A stretch of DNA of 64,000 bases from Polluticoccus soli (GCF_029269745.1 NZ_JARJHT010000001.1:2356001-2420000), one strand, 5' to 3'. Counted from the stretch's first letter, positions 1-9,038 are shown. Program-made: numbers and translations. Notes: generated by a model not told the origin, from the letters alone.

Positions 1-1
1 G

Positions 2-2053
2 CTGGCATCGGACGGACAGGGCGTGTTTCGCTTTTCCGGTAGTTTCTTTACTGTCCTGGACGAGGGTATGGGATTGCCGAGTGCACAGGTAATGAGCATA
101 GCAGCTACCAGCAACGAGCGCCTTTATATTGGCACGTATGATGCGGGCTTGTTCCTTTATCAAAACGGCACGGTTTACGCTATTGAGCTGCCATTGAAAC
201 CAGCACCCGCCATTACTGCCATCAAAACACGCCAGGGAAAGAAAGGAAGCGAACTGTGGTTTGGTACACGAGGGGCAGGGTTATGGAAATACAATGGAGC
301 AACTTTCAGTTCGTTTGGCGTGCCTACATTACCGTCCAATTCCGTTACTGCATTATACACTGATACCGGCAACAGATTGTATATAGGTTTTGTCAACGGG
401 GCCATGTTCTTCAATGGGGTGAACTTCTACAGCCTTGGGCTCCGGAATACGTCGGTTATGGATTTTAAACTGATAGGTGAAGACAGCCTGTTGCTGGCAA
501 CCACCGATGGTATAAAACTCTGGCACGACAGCACGGTTACAGATTTTGTTACTAAAACGATTGCTGATAATGTAGCTGCACAATGCTTCGCTTTGCGCGG
601 TGATGAGTTGTGGATAGGATCGAGCGATAACGGCATAGCTGTATACAACCTGAAGACAAAGAAAGCTTTCGTCATCAATAAGAACGATGGACTTCAATCT
701 GATTTTATCTACAACATTGTTACCGACAACGACAACAACGTGTGGGTAGGTACCGGTTATGGTATCCATAAGATATCGATAAAACAGGGTAAACCCGTGA
801 TATCCTTCTATGGTAAGAACCAGGGGGTAGCTGGTATGGAAAGTAACCACAATGCCGTGCAAAAGATGCCTGACGGCAGTATCTGGTTCGGTACTACCAA
901 CGGCGCACTCCATTACAAACCACAATCAAGGATAATCACGCCAAGACCTCTGAGCGTAGTGCTACAATCGGTTAAGGTGTTTGGTGAGAACATCATTGAC
1001 AGCACCTACTACACGAGCAAGGATCATTGGTATGGAGTGCCACAGCGTTTAAGACTTCCACCAAATAAGAACAATGTCACCTTTACTTTCCAGGCCATAT
1101 CTATGAGTGGTCTCGAACAGGTGCGTTATCGTTATAAAATGGACGGACTGGATGCCCCGTGGTCTGAATGGTCGGCGGAGAATACGGTTACCTTCTCGGC
1201 GTTGCCTCCCGGCAACTATACCCTGCACGTGGCTGCAGTAGCCGGTGATAGTGAGATCAAAGAGTTGAAGTATTCCTTCGAGATCATCACGCCATTCCAT
1301 AAAACAGGGTGGTTCAAGTTGGCGGTATTAGTGGCCTGCATACTGCTGGGTGTGCTGATACAATATATAGTGAACAGACGTAAACAAAACAGGCTGGCAT
1401 TGATGGAAAGACTGCGTAGAGAAGAACAGGCAAAGGTCCGCCAGCGTACTGCTGAAGATTTTCACGATGAGATAGGGAATAAGCTTACCAGAATCAATGT
1501 ACTGACCAATGTGCTGCGCGAGAAGATCCCGAATCCAACTTCTGATACTAAGCGGATCCTGGAACAGATACAGGAAAATACCGGTCAGCTGTATAGTGGT
1601 ACACGTGATATTTTATGGTCGCTGAAACCAACGAACGATAACCTGTACGAAATACTGCACCGCGTCCGTGACTTTGGTGTTGAACTATTCCAGGACACAG
1701 ATATTGATTTCATCTTCATTGGCACTGACGAGCGTTGGAAGCGCTACAAGTTGCCACTGGACATGAGCCGCAACCTGATCATGATATTTAAAGAGGCGTT
1801 GAATAATGCCCTTAAATATTCGGACGCTAAGCAGGTGAAGCTAGAGGCCTTCCTCAAAGATGACAACGTATTGCAGATGGTGCTGACCGACAACGGCAAA
1901 GGTTTCGATATCCATAATTTCAAAAAGGGTCACGGTATCGACAACATGAAAGTGCGGGCCAAGCGTGTTCATGGTATCCTGTATATGGATTCGAGGCCGG
2001 AGAAGGGAACCATAATCAACCTCAACTTCAGGCTGCCACCGAAGGATAAATAG
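2..2053 (+). CDS. Hybrid-free two-component sensor histidine kinase, 5' end cut by window edge
   Basis: Sensor kinase of the two-component-propeller type. A GTG at 23 could act as a start, but the frame stays open to base 2 and reads LASDGQGVFRFSG, a continuing propeller blade, so the gene begins outside the window. Numbering from that GTG: propeller-type repeats (WFGT, WIGS, WVGT blades) to about residue 310, a Y_Y_Y immunoglobulin-like domain at about 340-420, one membrane helix at about 430-450, then a HisKA_3 dimerisation region with the phospho-accepting His at 481 (DFHDEIGNKLTR), and an HATPase_c domain with N box (EALNNALKYS) and G box (DNGKGFD, GHGIDNM). The propeller would lie in the periplasm and sense an envelope signal. 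The response regulator 75 bases downstream is its probable partner. The ligand is unknown. Confidence 0.93.
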   Translation: MASDGQGVFRFSGSFFTVLDEGMGLPSAQVMSIAATSNERLYIGTYDAGLFLYQNGTVYAIELPLKPAPAITAIKTRQGKKGSELWFGTRGAGLWKYNGATFSSFGVPTLPSNSVTALYTDTGNRLYIGFVNGAMFFNGVNFYSLGLRNTSVMDFKLIGEDSLLLATTDGIKLWHDSTVTDFVTKTIADNVAAQCFALRGDELWIGSSDNGIAVYNLKTKKAFVINKNDGLQSDFIYNIVTDNDNNVWVGTGYGIHKISIKQGKPVISFYGKNQGVAGMESNHNAVQKMPDGSIWFGTTNGALHYKPQSRIITPRPLSVVLQSVKVFGENIIDSTYYTSKDHWYGVPQRLRLPPNKNNVTFTFQAISMSGLEQVRYRYKMDGLDAPWSEWSAENTVTFSALPPGNYTLHVAAVAGDSEIKELKYSFEIITPFHKTGWFKLAVLVACILLGVLIQYIVNRRKQNRLALMERLRREEQAKVRQRTAEDFHDEIGNKLTRINVLTNVLREKIPNPTSDTKRILEQIQENTGQLYSGTRDILWSLKPTNDNLYEILHRVRDFGVELFQDTDIDFIFIGTDERWKRYKLPLDMSRNLIMIFKEALNNALKYSDAKQVKLEAFLKDDNVLQMVLTDNGKGFDIHNFKKGHGIDNMKVRAKRVHGILYMDSRPEKGTIINLNFRLPPKDK

Positions 2054-2127
2054 CGGTTTTGCCCATATGGTAAAAATAACTTCAATAGGGTGAGCTAAAT
2101 ATGCCCAACTAGCTGGAACTTTAATGT

Positions 2128-2760
2128 ATGAGCAGAGACCTGGACATTCGAGTATGCATCATAGAAGATGACGAGACCATCCGTGAAGGATATTCTTACC
2201 TGATAGGCAATACAGCAGGTTATAAAGTTGTCGGAGCTTATCCATCGTACGAAGATGCAGCAAAGAGGATAACACACGACGACCCGGATGTGATACTGCT
2301 GGATGTGGAGCTGCCAGGTATATCAGGTGTAGATGCGATCCCAAAGCTCAAGAAGCTGGTGCCTGATGTTTATATCCTCATTCTTACCGTATACGAGCAG
2401 GATATGCTCATCTTCCGCGCACTGGGCAATGGTGCCTCGGGCTACCTCACCAAGAACACACCGCACGAAAAGATCATCAGTGCTATACAGGAGGTGATGG
2501 AAGGTGGTGGGCCTATGAGCGCGCACATCGCACGTATGGTTATCCACTCGTTCCAGCGCAATGAGCAATCGCCCCTAACACGTCGGGAAACTGAGATATT
2601 GGAACAGATAGCTACTGGCAAAAGCCGTAAACGCATTGCTCAGGAGTTGTTTATCGATCTGGAGACAGTGAAGTCGCACATCAAGAACATCTACCACAAA
2701 CTAAACGTCCACTCGAAGGCCGACGCTATCAAAACAGCTAAAGACAACAAGTTCATCTAG
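2128..2760 (+). CDS. NarL/LuxR-family response regulator
   Basis: Two-domain DNA-binding response regulator of 210 residues. The receiver domain occupies about residues 8-125, with the acidic pair EDD at 13-15, the phospho-acceptor Asp at 59 (VILLDVELPG) and the conserved Lys in YLTKNTPHEK. The C-terminal part, about 145-207, is a LuxR-type helix-turn-helix (LTRRETEILEQIATGKSRK...ETVKSHIKNIYHKL). It follows the propeller-type kinase by 75 bases on the same strand, the usual arrangement for a cognate pair of the NarX/NarL class, so phosphotransfer from that kinase is the simple inference. Target genes cannot be read from the sequence; the APC permease next door is a candidate only by position. 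Confidence 0.93.
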   Translation: MSRDLDIRVCIIEDDETIREGYSYLIGNTAGYKVVGAYPSYEDAAKRITHDDPDVILLDVELPGISGVDAIPKLKKLVPDVYILILTVYEQDMLIFRALGNGASGYLTKNTPHEKIISAIQEVMEGGGPMSAHIARMVIHSFQRNEQSPLTRRETEILEQIATGKSRKRIAQELFIDLETVKSHIKNIYHKLNVHSKADAIKTAKDNKFI

Positions 2761-2827
2761 TGAAGGAAAATTACGGCTGCTTATAACCGTATCAGGCATT
2801 TCCATCTCTTGGTCATAATTGCTGAGC

Positions 2828-2835
2828 TATTTTTG
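2828..2835 (+). promoter_or_regulatory. Candidate -7 box for the APC permease
   Basis: TATTTTTG matches the Bacteroidota -7 consensus TAnnTTTG and lies 17 bases before the TTG start at 2853. The nearest upstream TTG (2809) gives a spacing of 16, shorter than the usual 19-21, so the -33 element is weak. The leader would be very short. Confidence 0.4.
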
Positions 2836-2852
2836 CAGCTCAAATTCACCAA

Positions 2853-4187
2853 TTGCAGGATACCAATAACGGGCAACCCCGGCTAGACCGGGCCTTGACA
2901 CTAACCCAGGCTACGGCTATCAATATGATAGACATGGTGGGGATAGGGCCATTTATTACCATCTCCTTCGTGGTGGGATTGATGCAGGGGCCTGTTTGCA
3001 TACTGGCCTGGGTACTTGGTGCACTGCTGGCATATATGGATGGCTTGGTGTGGGCGGAGATGGGTGCTAAATGGCCTGAGGCGGGCGGTAGTTATGTGTT
3101 CTTGCAGCGGTTGTTTGGAGGACGGTTGGGCAAATTGATGGCATTCCTGTTCATCTGGCAAACGACCATACAAGCTCCGCTGGTGGTAGCAAGTGGTGCT
3201 ATCGGTTTTTCTGGATACCTGGAATACCTGATACCGTTGGGTTTCTATGGTAAGAAGATCGTGAGCGGTGCATTGGTGATCTTGTTAGTTGCACTGCTGT
3301 ACCGGGATATCAAGAGCATTGGTAAGATATCTGTGCTGCTTTGGATCATCACGGGCGGCACTATACTCTGGCTTATTTTCTCGGCATACGGACAGTTCAA
3401 TGCTGCACAGGCATTTGACTGGCACCTCGATAGCAACATGCTGTCTGCGGCTTTCTTTGTAGCGCTGGGTCAGGCATCTTTGAAATCCGTATACTCTTAC
3501 CTCGGCTACTATAACGTATGTCACCTTGGGGCAGAGATCAAACAGCCGGAGCGTAATATTCCAAGAGCCATCTTCATCTCGATAACCGGTATAGCCATTC
3601 TCTACATCAGTATGCAGATTGCCGTACTTGGTGTATTGCCGTGGCAAGAGATAGCGGCTTCGGAGTTTGTAGTGAGCACCTATTTCGAACGCATCTATAA
3701 TCACACCGCCGGGCAGGTAGCCACTGTACTGATATTGTGCATTGCGCTGGCTTCGCTGTTCTCGGTGATACTCGGGTATTCGCGCATACCGTATGCAGCT
3801 GCCAAGAATGGCGACTTCTTCAAAGTGTTTGCAAGGGTACACCCGAGGCTGCACTTCCCACATATTTCATTGCTGGCATTGGGTGGGTTAGCCTTTGTAT
3901 TCAGCCTGCTGTTCAAAATGAAGGAGGTCATTACAGCAATCATCTCCATGCGGATACTCATCCAGTTTGTGTCGCAAGCTGTTGGTGTGATCGCATGGCA
4001 TTATAGTCGTCCTAAAGATGAGCGCCCGTTCAGAATGCTATTGTTTCCGATCCCGGCTATCATCAGCATCATCATTTGGCTGTTCATACTATTCACCAGC
4101 GAGTGGCAGTACATCTTATTTGCCATAGGCATTATTGTTATAGGCATCATATTGTTCAAGATCAAAGAGCGTTTCAGTGAAGCATAA
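2853..4187 (+). CDS. APC-superfamily amino acid permease
   Basis: Integral membrane transporter of 444 residues with about twelve hydrophobic segments, typical length for amino acid-polyamine-organocation (APC) carriers. The N-terminal helix carries the family signature around MIDMVGIGPFITISF, where a broken first helix forms part of the substrate site, and WAEMGAKWPEAGGSYVFL is the conserved helix 2-3 region. The start is TTG at 2853: a stop (TGA at 2823) lies upstream in frame and the next ATG (MIDMVG) would cut into the first helix. It overlaps the following DsbA-like gene by 11 bases, so the two are probably cotranscribed. The substrate is not evident; the sequence fits amino acid uptake or exchange. 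Confidence 0.85.
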   Translation: MQDTNNGQPRLDRALTLTQATAINMIDMVGIGPFITISFVVGLMQGPVCILAWVLGALLAYMDGLVWAEMGAKWPEAGGSYVFLQRLFGGRLGKLMAFLFIWQTTIQAPLVVASGAIGFSGYLEYLIPLGFYGKKIVSGALVILLVALLYRDIKSIGKISVLLWIITGGTILWLIFSAYGQFNAAQAFDWHLDSNMLSAAFFVALGQASLKSVYSYLGYYNVCHLGAEIKQPERNIPRAIFISITGIAILYISMQIAVLGVLPWQEIAASEFVVSTYFERIYNHTAGQVATVLILCIALASLFSVILGYSRIPYAAAKNGDFFKVFARVHPRLHFPHISLLALGGLAFVFSLLFKMKEVITAIISMRILIQFVSQAVGVIAWHYSRPKDERPFRMLLFPIPAIISIIIWLFILFTSEWQYILFAIGIIVIGIILFKIKERFSEA

Positions 4188-4804
4188 GTTACTGTACATA
4201 ATGGATCCGCTGTGCGGGTGGTGTTTTGGTTTCAGCCCGGTAGTACTCAAACTGCGCGACGAGTATAAAGACGTTTTCGATGTGAACGTCATCCCCGGCG
4301 GTATGATGATCGGTACACGAGTTGGACCTGCGTCTAATATGGCTAGCTACATCCTGACTGCCTATCAAAGGGTAGAGGATATGGCTGGCGTTAAGTTTGG
4401 TGAACCTTACCTTGACATGCTACGCGACGGTACTGAGATGCTGGATTCTGAGCCGCCTTGCCGGGCTATTCATACTTTCCAACAAGCTCATCCTTACCAG
4501 GCGCTCGATTTCGCCCACGAGCTGCAGCTCAAACAATTCCAGGAGGGCAAGAGTTTTAATGACCTCAATACCTACCGTGAACTGGCTACCCAGTTCTCAA
4601 CCGATGCTGACCACCTTGTAAACCAGATGGAGACTGAAGAAGCACGCTACGGTACCCGAGGTGATTTTCAATGGGTGCAGTCTGCAGGCATTACAGGTTT
4701 CCCCTTGCCTGGTGCTGCAAAAAGGTGAGGAATACTTCCTTATAGGCCGCGGTTTTGAGCCATATGACGGCGTAGTAGAAACGCTGGAAAGGGCCTTGAA
4801 ATAA
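4177..4804 (+). pseudogene. DsbA-family protein (COG3531-like), frameshifted
   Basis: The N-terminal frame encodes a thioredoxin-fold DsbA-type protein without a signal peptide, with the redox motif CGWC at residues 13-16 in MDPLCGWCFGFSP. This context is typical of predicted cytosolic disulfide isomerases of the COG3531 group. The frame runs to a stop at 4728, but the expected C-terminus continues in another frame from about 4704 to a stop at 4804 (reading VLQKGEEYFLIGRGFEPYD and an E-T-L-E-R-A-L-K end). Removing one base in the run around 4698-4702 (ccccttgcc) restores GITGFPCLVLQ and a single product of 208 residues. Total length is 3n+1, as expected for one inserted base. Either a true frameshift mutation or an assembly error. 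It overlaps the end of the upstream permease. Confidence 0.75.
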
Positions 4805-4908
4805 GGATTTTAACATAAGTATAGCCGTTTTACAAATAGGTGACCTAAATCACCTCTATTTTCCTGTGCTACAATGGGTTGTTAACTCTTTTTTTTCAAA
4901 AAAAATAC

Positions 4909-4916
4909 CATCTTTG
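4909..4916 (+). promoter_or_regulatory. Candidate -7 box before the small gene at 4972
   Basis: CATCTTTG differs from TAnnTTTG only in the first base and is the same octamer seen at 57856. It lies in an A/T-rich stretch 55 bases before the proposed ATG. No well-spaced -33 TTG was found. Confidence 0.35.
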
Positions 4917-4971
4917 TATAGTTCCCATTATTGATAACATTTTAAACACCCCCGGCCAGGATAGTGGCAGT

Positions 4972-5175
4972 ATGTCTATGACGTTTACAAGCCGAGATCT
5001 GAATCAGTTTATAAACAAGTCTTTGCAGTTGATGGAAGAGTTCCTGCACAAAGCAGTACCTGCGGTAAGTCAAAAACGCATGGTACCTCGCTGGCGCAAC
5101 CTGGGCAGGCCGATAACGCCTTACCATTTTATGCAGCCTGTGCTAGTTCCGGTAAAGAAGAACAACAGAGCATAA
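4972..5175 (+). CDS. Small hypothetical protein (67 aa)
   Basis: Not recognised. The frame is open from a TTG at 4879, but that would lie inside the predicted promoter, so the ATG at 4972 (MSMTFTSRDLNQF) is preferred; a second in-frame ATG follows at 4978. The product is small and basic, with an amphipathic-looking N-terminal half (LNQFINKSLQLMEEFLHKAV), followed by a Pro/Arg-rich segment (RMVPRWRNLGRPITPYHFMQPV). There is no signal peptide or membrane helix. A strong terminator begins 30 bases after the stop, and together with the promoter-like box this supports an independent small transcription unit between the permease operon and the convergent outer membrane gene. Confidence 0.5.
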   Translation: MSMTFTSRDLNQFINKSLQLMEEFLHKAVPAVSQKRMVPRWRNLGRPITPYHFMQPVLVPVKKNNRA

Positions 5176-5205
5176 CTGAAATACAGAGAGAAAGAAAAGA
5201 GCTTT

Positions 5206-5239
5206 AAGGCGTACCGTCGGGTACGCCTTATTTTTTTTG
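5206..5239 (+). terminator. Rho-independent terminator
   Basis: A 10-bp perfect stem (AAGGCGTACC / GGTACGCCTT) with a GTCG tetraloop is followed by a run of T. It ends the small gene at 4972-5175 and lies in the gap before the convergent gene that stops at 5250. Confidence 0.88.
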
Positions 5240-5249
5240 TTACAAATTC

Positions 5250-7643
5250 TTACATCCTTTTTGCTTCGTCTGTAACATTTTCGCGCTGCTTGCCGTTGGT
5301 TTCGCGACCGAAGTTGTAGACAAAGCTGAGGCCATAGTGGATAGTATGGTATTTGAATTGACCGTTGGCAATGACTTCACCCGTATTAGAAGCCCATATA
5401 TGCCTGTACGCCAGGAATGGATCTTCGATGTTGAGTGCAATGGTACCCGAGTCTTTCAACACTTTTTTTGATACCCCTGCTGATGTCCATATCGCTGGTT
5501 TAACACGGGTGTACAAACCATCCTGGTAAGGACCGGTAAAGCCAATATGTGTCTCTGCCTTCCAGCCGTCTTTAAATGCAAACTGGCTATCAAGGTCTAC
5601 GCCCCAGCCGCTGCCAGATCGATGTTCTTTTGTATTGGCATTATAGAAACTGGTATAGCTGGCCCAGCCGTTGATACTGATCTCCCACCAGTCGAGTAGT
5701 TTTTTATACATGCTGGCAGATAAACCTGTATTAGATCCCTCGGCTATATTGATAAACTGACGATAAGCGGTGTTGGGTTTGCTGTCTTTAAAGGTTACGG
5801 CGTTCATGCCGCTTGTAGTTTTTGAGTACCATGCGCGTGTCGTGAGCATACTATTGTATACGTGCGTCAGCTCAACATCGGTCGTTATTTCAGGGTTTAG
5901 CTCGGGGTTACCTATTTCGTAATAGTACTGCGAGATGTATTCTGCAAAAGGATTTAGCCTGTTATACTGCGGCCTGTTTATGCGGCGACCGCAGTTGAGT
6001 TGGACCTCGTTCTTTTTGTTGACGGTGTACGAGATATAAGCTGTCGGGAAGACGTTGGTGAAATGTCTTTCGAAATACTGGTTGCCTATATCCTGCAATC
6101 CGCTGGTGTTGGTATTCTCCATGCGCAGGCCAGCCTGTGTTTTCCAGCGCTCGCCAAACTGGTGGTTCACCGAAAAATAAGCAGCGTTGATATTCTCTTT
6201 ATACACGAATCGGTTAGTGCGTGCACTGTCGTATACCCACCCCTCGGGAGTGTAAATATCGAACATGGCATTGTTGTCAGTTGTTGTGTAACTGCATTTA
6301 ACGCCGGCTTCTATTTTCGTTGTTTTAGATAGTTCGCCAGTATAGTCAGACTTCAGACTTTTAGCGTCTATGGTTGTGGGTGTCCAGCTCCTCACCAGCA
6401 GGCCGTTACCCAGGTCTTCGCCCGACAACTTTTGATTTTTATTGTCTAATAGCTGGCGGCTTTTGGTGAAGTTGCGGGTATAGTCAGCATTGGTGATGAT
6501 GTTATGCTTGTTGTTGATCTTGTTTTTCAGGTAAGCATTCGCAGCGATCCTTTTACGTAAGAAGCCACGCTCATGCAGGGCATGGCTAAAGAAGGTAGCT
6601 GACGACGCTACGTCTGTGATATAATCCTTCGATTCGTCGAGCTGGGTATTGGGATGGTAATTATAGTTTATCAGCACACCGCCGATGGTTTTGTCGTTTA
6701 CATCATAGTCGGCGCCTGCACGAACCATCGCATCCGAAAAGTGTTCTTTCATAAACGCATCACCTTCCATATGTGTCAGGATATTCTTTTCATCATCTAC
6801 CAGGTCACGTTTATAGTCGGCCCGTAAAAAGCCTGTGGCTTCCATGTAGCTGGCATTGATATAGCTATTCAGCTTTCCTTTCTTCCACGTTAGGCGGCCA
6901 TTGTTGTGAAATGTTGGGTAGATACCGTATCCCGGTGTAATATTGATGCTGCCATTGAAACCTTCTTTCCTGTTCTTTTTTTGTACAATGTTGATGATAC
7001 CACTGCTGCCTTCGGCATCATAGCGCGACGAAGGTTGAGTGATCAGCTCGAGTTGTGCCACATCATCCGACGGCAGCGACTTCAGGTAATCTACCAGCTC
7101 TCTTCCCGATAAATATGTCGGGCGTTCGTTAATAAGCACTGTAATGCCTTGCTTGCCTTGTATGGAAATGTTGCCTTGCGCGTCTATTGTTACCCCTGGT
7201 GATTTTACTAAAACATCATAAGCTGTGCTACCTATAGCCTGCACCATCGAGCCGACATTCACTACCATTTTGCCCGGACCATTCTCTATGAATGGCTTAC
7301 TGGCTGTTACAGTCACCTGGTCGAGTGTACCGGCTCGTTTATCCAGCACCACATCCAGCCGGGCCGATTGGCTCTCCGGCACCGCCAGCTTCTTGCTGAC
7401 AAATCCCAGTGCCTGTATATCCAGTAGGTATTTGCCGTTTACGACCTTGTCAAAGCTGTATTCGCCGTTCTCTGTGGTTAGCGAGGATTGTACCCAGGAT
7501 GAATCGGAGGCTTGTAGCAAACTGACTGTTGCAGAAACTACAGGAGTGCCGGTGTTGTCTTTGACGGTTCCGGCAAGGCGCCACTCCTGTGCAGACATGC
7601 TATAGCTGCATAGCATGAGGAGGCTTGTAAAGATGCGGTTCAT
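5250..7643 (-). CDS. Outer membrane beta-barrel receptor with CarboxypepD_reg-like and plug domains
   Basis: TonB-dependent-receptor-like protein of 797 residues. A signal peptide (about 1-18, ending MSAQ) is followed by a carboxypeptidase-regulatory-like beta domain (residues about 22-105: LAGTVKDNTGTPVVSATVSL), a plug domain (about 110-215: VTVTASKPFIENGPGK...DVLVKSPGVTID...LINERPTYLSGRELVDYLKSL...IELITQPSSRYDAEGSSGIINIV-type text) and a long barrel of the OMP_b-brl_3 type common in Bacteroidota. It is shorter than SusC proteins and no SusD partner is adjacent, so glycan uptake is not implied. The barrel ends with VYNFGRE and a short charged tail rather than the usual terminal aromatic residue. 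The gene stands alone on the minus strand. Substrate unknown. Confidence 0.85.
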   Translation of the reverse strand: MNRIFTSLLMLCSYSMSAQEWRLAGTVKDNTGTPVVSATVSLLQASDSSWVQSSLTTENGEYSFDKVVNGKYLLDIQALGFVSKKLAVPESQSARLDVVLDKRAGTLDQVTVTASKPFIENGPGKMVVNVGSMVQAIGSTAYDVLVKSPGVTIDAQGNISIQGKQGITVLINERPTYLSGRELVDYLKSLPSDDVAQLELITQPSSRYDAEGSSGIINIVQKKNRKEGFNGSINITPGYGIYPTFHNNGRLTWKKGKLNSYINASYMEATGFLRADYKRDLVDDEKNILTHMEGDAFMKEHFSDAMVRAGADYDVNDKTIGGVLINYNYHPNTQLDESKDYITDVASSATFFSHALHERGFLRKRIAANAYLKNKINNKHNIITNADYTRNFTKSRQLLDNKNQKLSGEDLGNGLLVRSWTPTTIDAKSLKSDYTGELSKTTKIEAGVKCSYTTTDNNAMFDIYTPEGWVYDSARTNRFVYKENINAAYFSVNHQFGERWKTQAGLRMENTNTSGLQDIGNQYFERHFTNVFPTAYISYTVNKKNEVQLNCGRRINRPQYNRLNPFAEYISQYYYEIGNPELNPEITTDVELTHVYNSMLTTRAWYSKTTSGMNAVTFKDSKPNTAYRQFINIAEGSNTGLSASMYKKLLDWWEISINGWASYTSFYNANTKEHRSGSGWGVDLDSQFAFKDGWKAETHIGFTGPYQDGLYTRVKPAIWTSAGVSKKVLKDSGTIALNIEDPFLAYRHIWASNTGEVIANGQFKYHTIHYGLSFVYNFGRETNGKQRENVTDEAKRM

Positions 7644-7836
7644 AAGGCAGTGTTTGGATGGTTGTCAGCGCACGGGCCAATTGCACACATCCAAGTTATT
7701 GGTGATTTGGATAGGGTTGAGGTTTGCCAGTGTTAAAAAATATATAATATGTGGTTTGTTGTCTTTTGTTGTCGGTTTTGGGTTGTGTATGATTGTGTAT
7801 TTTCTGATTGCTGTTATTCCTATTCCGTGTTACCTT

Positions 7837-7872
7837 CTTCTATTCTTTTGTCTTGAAACAAAAGAATAGAAG
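7837..7872. repeat. Perfect 15-bp inverted repeat
   Basis: Arms 7837-7851 (CTTCTATTCTTTTGT) and 7858-7872 (its exact reverse complement) with a 6-base loop. It is A/T-rich, with no T tract typical of a terminator for a neighbouring gene, so it is probably the edge of the repeat element that follows. Confidence 0.65.
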
Positions 7873-7906
7873 CAAAAGAAAAATTCAAGGCTTGGCAAAA
7901 CGGCTA

Positions 7907-8037
7907 AAAATTCATTTCACTCCGTTGTAGCGAAAAAAGCTTACTGTCAACGTTATCGCTTTATTCGGCATTTCTATCGTTCAGCATCGGTTGTCTATTC
8001 GTCATTTTCGCTACGGCCACTGCGTTCAATGAATTTT
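7907..8037. repeat. MITE-like imperfect inverted-repeat element (131 bp)
   Basis: The ends are inverted copies: AAAATTCATT at 7907-7916 and AATGAATTTT at 8028-8037, with inner arms GTAGCGAAAA (7927-7936) and TTTTCGCTAC (8005-8014). It carries no coding sequence. The structure resembles the non-autonomous palindromic repeats dispersed in many Bacteroidota genomes; that class assignment is from memory and not checked by search. Confidence 0.5.
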
Positions 8038-8105
8038 CTTAACGCCTTATTTGCCTATGCCGGTTAAGGATGGGGTTAGATTACAACTGATTTGAGGTTT
8101 AGACT

Positions 8106-8141
8106 GGATTGTTGACATTTGTTGATGTTGTTAGCGCTTTT
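8106..8141. repeat. 36-base direct repeat, copy A
   Basis: Begins GGATTGTTGACATTTG and ends GTTAGCGCTTTT. It matches copy B at 9039-9074 at 34 of 36 positions in the same orientation. The two copies bracket the gene at 8227-8982. Confidence 0.85.
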
Positions 8142-8226
8142 CCCGATTGATGATTTTAGCAATAATCAATATTATATAAATAGCAAATATTTTACAAAAT
8201 AACGAAATTGCAAAATACTATCCGGC

Positions 8227-8982
8227 CTACGGAATGCGAGTTGGCTTCTTCCTCTCTTCTAGTTCTCTTAAGTCCTTTTCCTTCAGCTTTTGCAATAGTT
8301 CTTCTACATCCGGTTCTTCTAAAATTGGGTCGCCCCAGGCTTGGAGATTGATGGCTATTCCCAGGTTAAGGTCTACGATTCTTTTGGTTATTTTAGGGTC
8401 GACTTTAAGTTGGCCGAGATTCCAGTAGCCGCTATAGTAAAGGCAGGTTGCGACGATATACGTTTCGGCTTTTTGAGCCAGCGCGCGTATGCCTTCTTTG
8501 TCATCATCAAGAAGGTCAACCAGCTGAAGTAGTTTATCATCAAAAAATCCTGGGTTAGGATTAGGTTCAATAAAAATAGCACTGTCCTTGTGTTCAACCT
8601 TTGCCTTAGGCGATTTGAGCTCTCCTATTCGACGTGCGACCTGCGTGTCGAGTCTGGTAAGCGCTGCCATTTCTTCAGCTGTCAATGTTTCGGATTCGGC
8701 AAGGAGGAATATATCGATCTTCGGAAGCGCATCCATCCAGTTCAACTGTATCTCATCTTTCGTATCTACCCACGCACCGTAGTAAAAGTCTTGTCCGCGT
8801 ACGGCAAGATAGACTAACGCCCTTTCTGGATTGGTCATGTCTATATGCACTACCTTCGGTTTGCCATTCTCGTAGTCTATCTGATGAGCAGTGAGAAATT
8901 GTTCGAGCATTGCCCATGTAGGATTATTAACCTCGGCAAAAACTTTTTCCAGTATCAGGGCTTCTTTGTTTTGTTGTTCCAT
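8227..8982 (-). CDS. Hypothetical protein (251 aa)
   Basis: Not recognised. It is a soluble, acidic protein without a signal peptide or membrane segment. Visible features are a conserved-looking beta-rich centre (VVHIDMTNPERALVYLAVRGQDFYYGAWV), a helical middle, and a charged helical C-terminus (DVEELLQKLKEKDLRELEERKK) that could form a short coiled coil. The start ATG at 8982 is preceded by a 143-base leader that holds copy B of a 36-base repeat; a promoter with good spacing lies at 9132-9162. It is monocistronic and flanked on both sides by the direct repeat, which suggests the gene may have arrived or been duplicated as a cassette. Function unknown. Confidence 0.65.
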   Translation of the reverse strand: MEQQNKEALILEKVFAEVNNPTWAMLEQFLTAHQIDYENGKPKVVHIDMTNPERALVYLAVRGQDFYYGAWVDTKDEIQLNWMDALPKIDIFLLAESETLTAEEMAALTRLDTQVARRIGELKSPKAKVEHKDSAIFIEPNPNPGFFDDKLLQLVDLLDDDKEGIRALAQKAETYIVATCLYYSGYWNLGQLKVDPKITKRIVDLNLGIAINLQAWGDPILEEPDVEELLQKLKEKDLRELEERKKPTRIP

Positions 8983-9038
8983 CGCTTCAGTTAAATCAGA
9001 GAGTTCAGCTCAATCTCGACTATTCTAAGGTTCTCATC

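Larger units (their letters stand above)
7644..8226. other. Gene-free region holding repeat elements
   Basis: No credible gene was found in these 583 bases. The stretch next to the receptor start (7644-7830) is GT-rich and should hold its promoter, though no clear TAnnTTTG box was identified. It is followed by a perfect hairpin (7837-7872), a MITE-like inverted-repeat element (7907-8037) and copy A of a 36-base direct repeat (8106-8141). Confidence 0.6.

Noticed and set aside
353-925. 190-codon minus-strand frame inside the sensor kinase gene
   Set aside because: Shadow of the propeller-coding strand; no signal, no family similarity.
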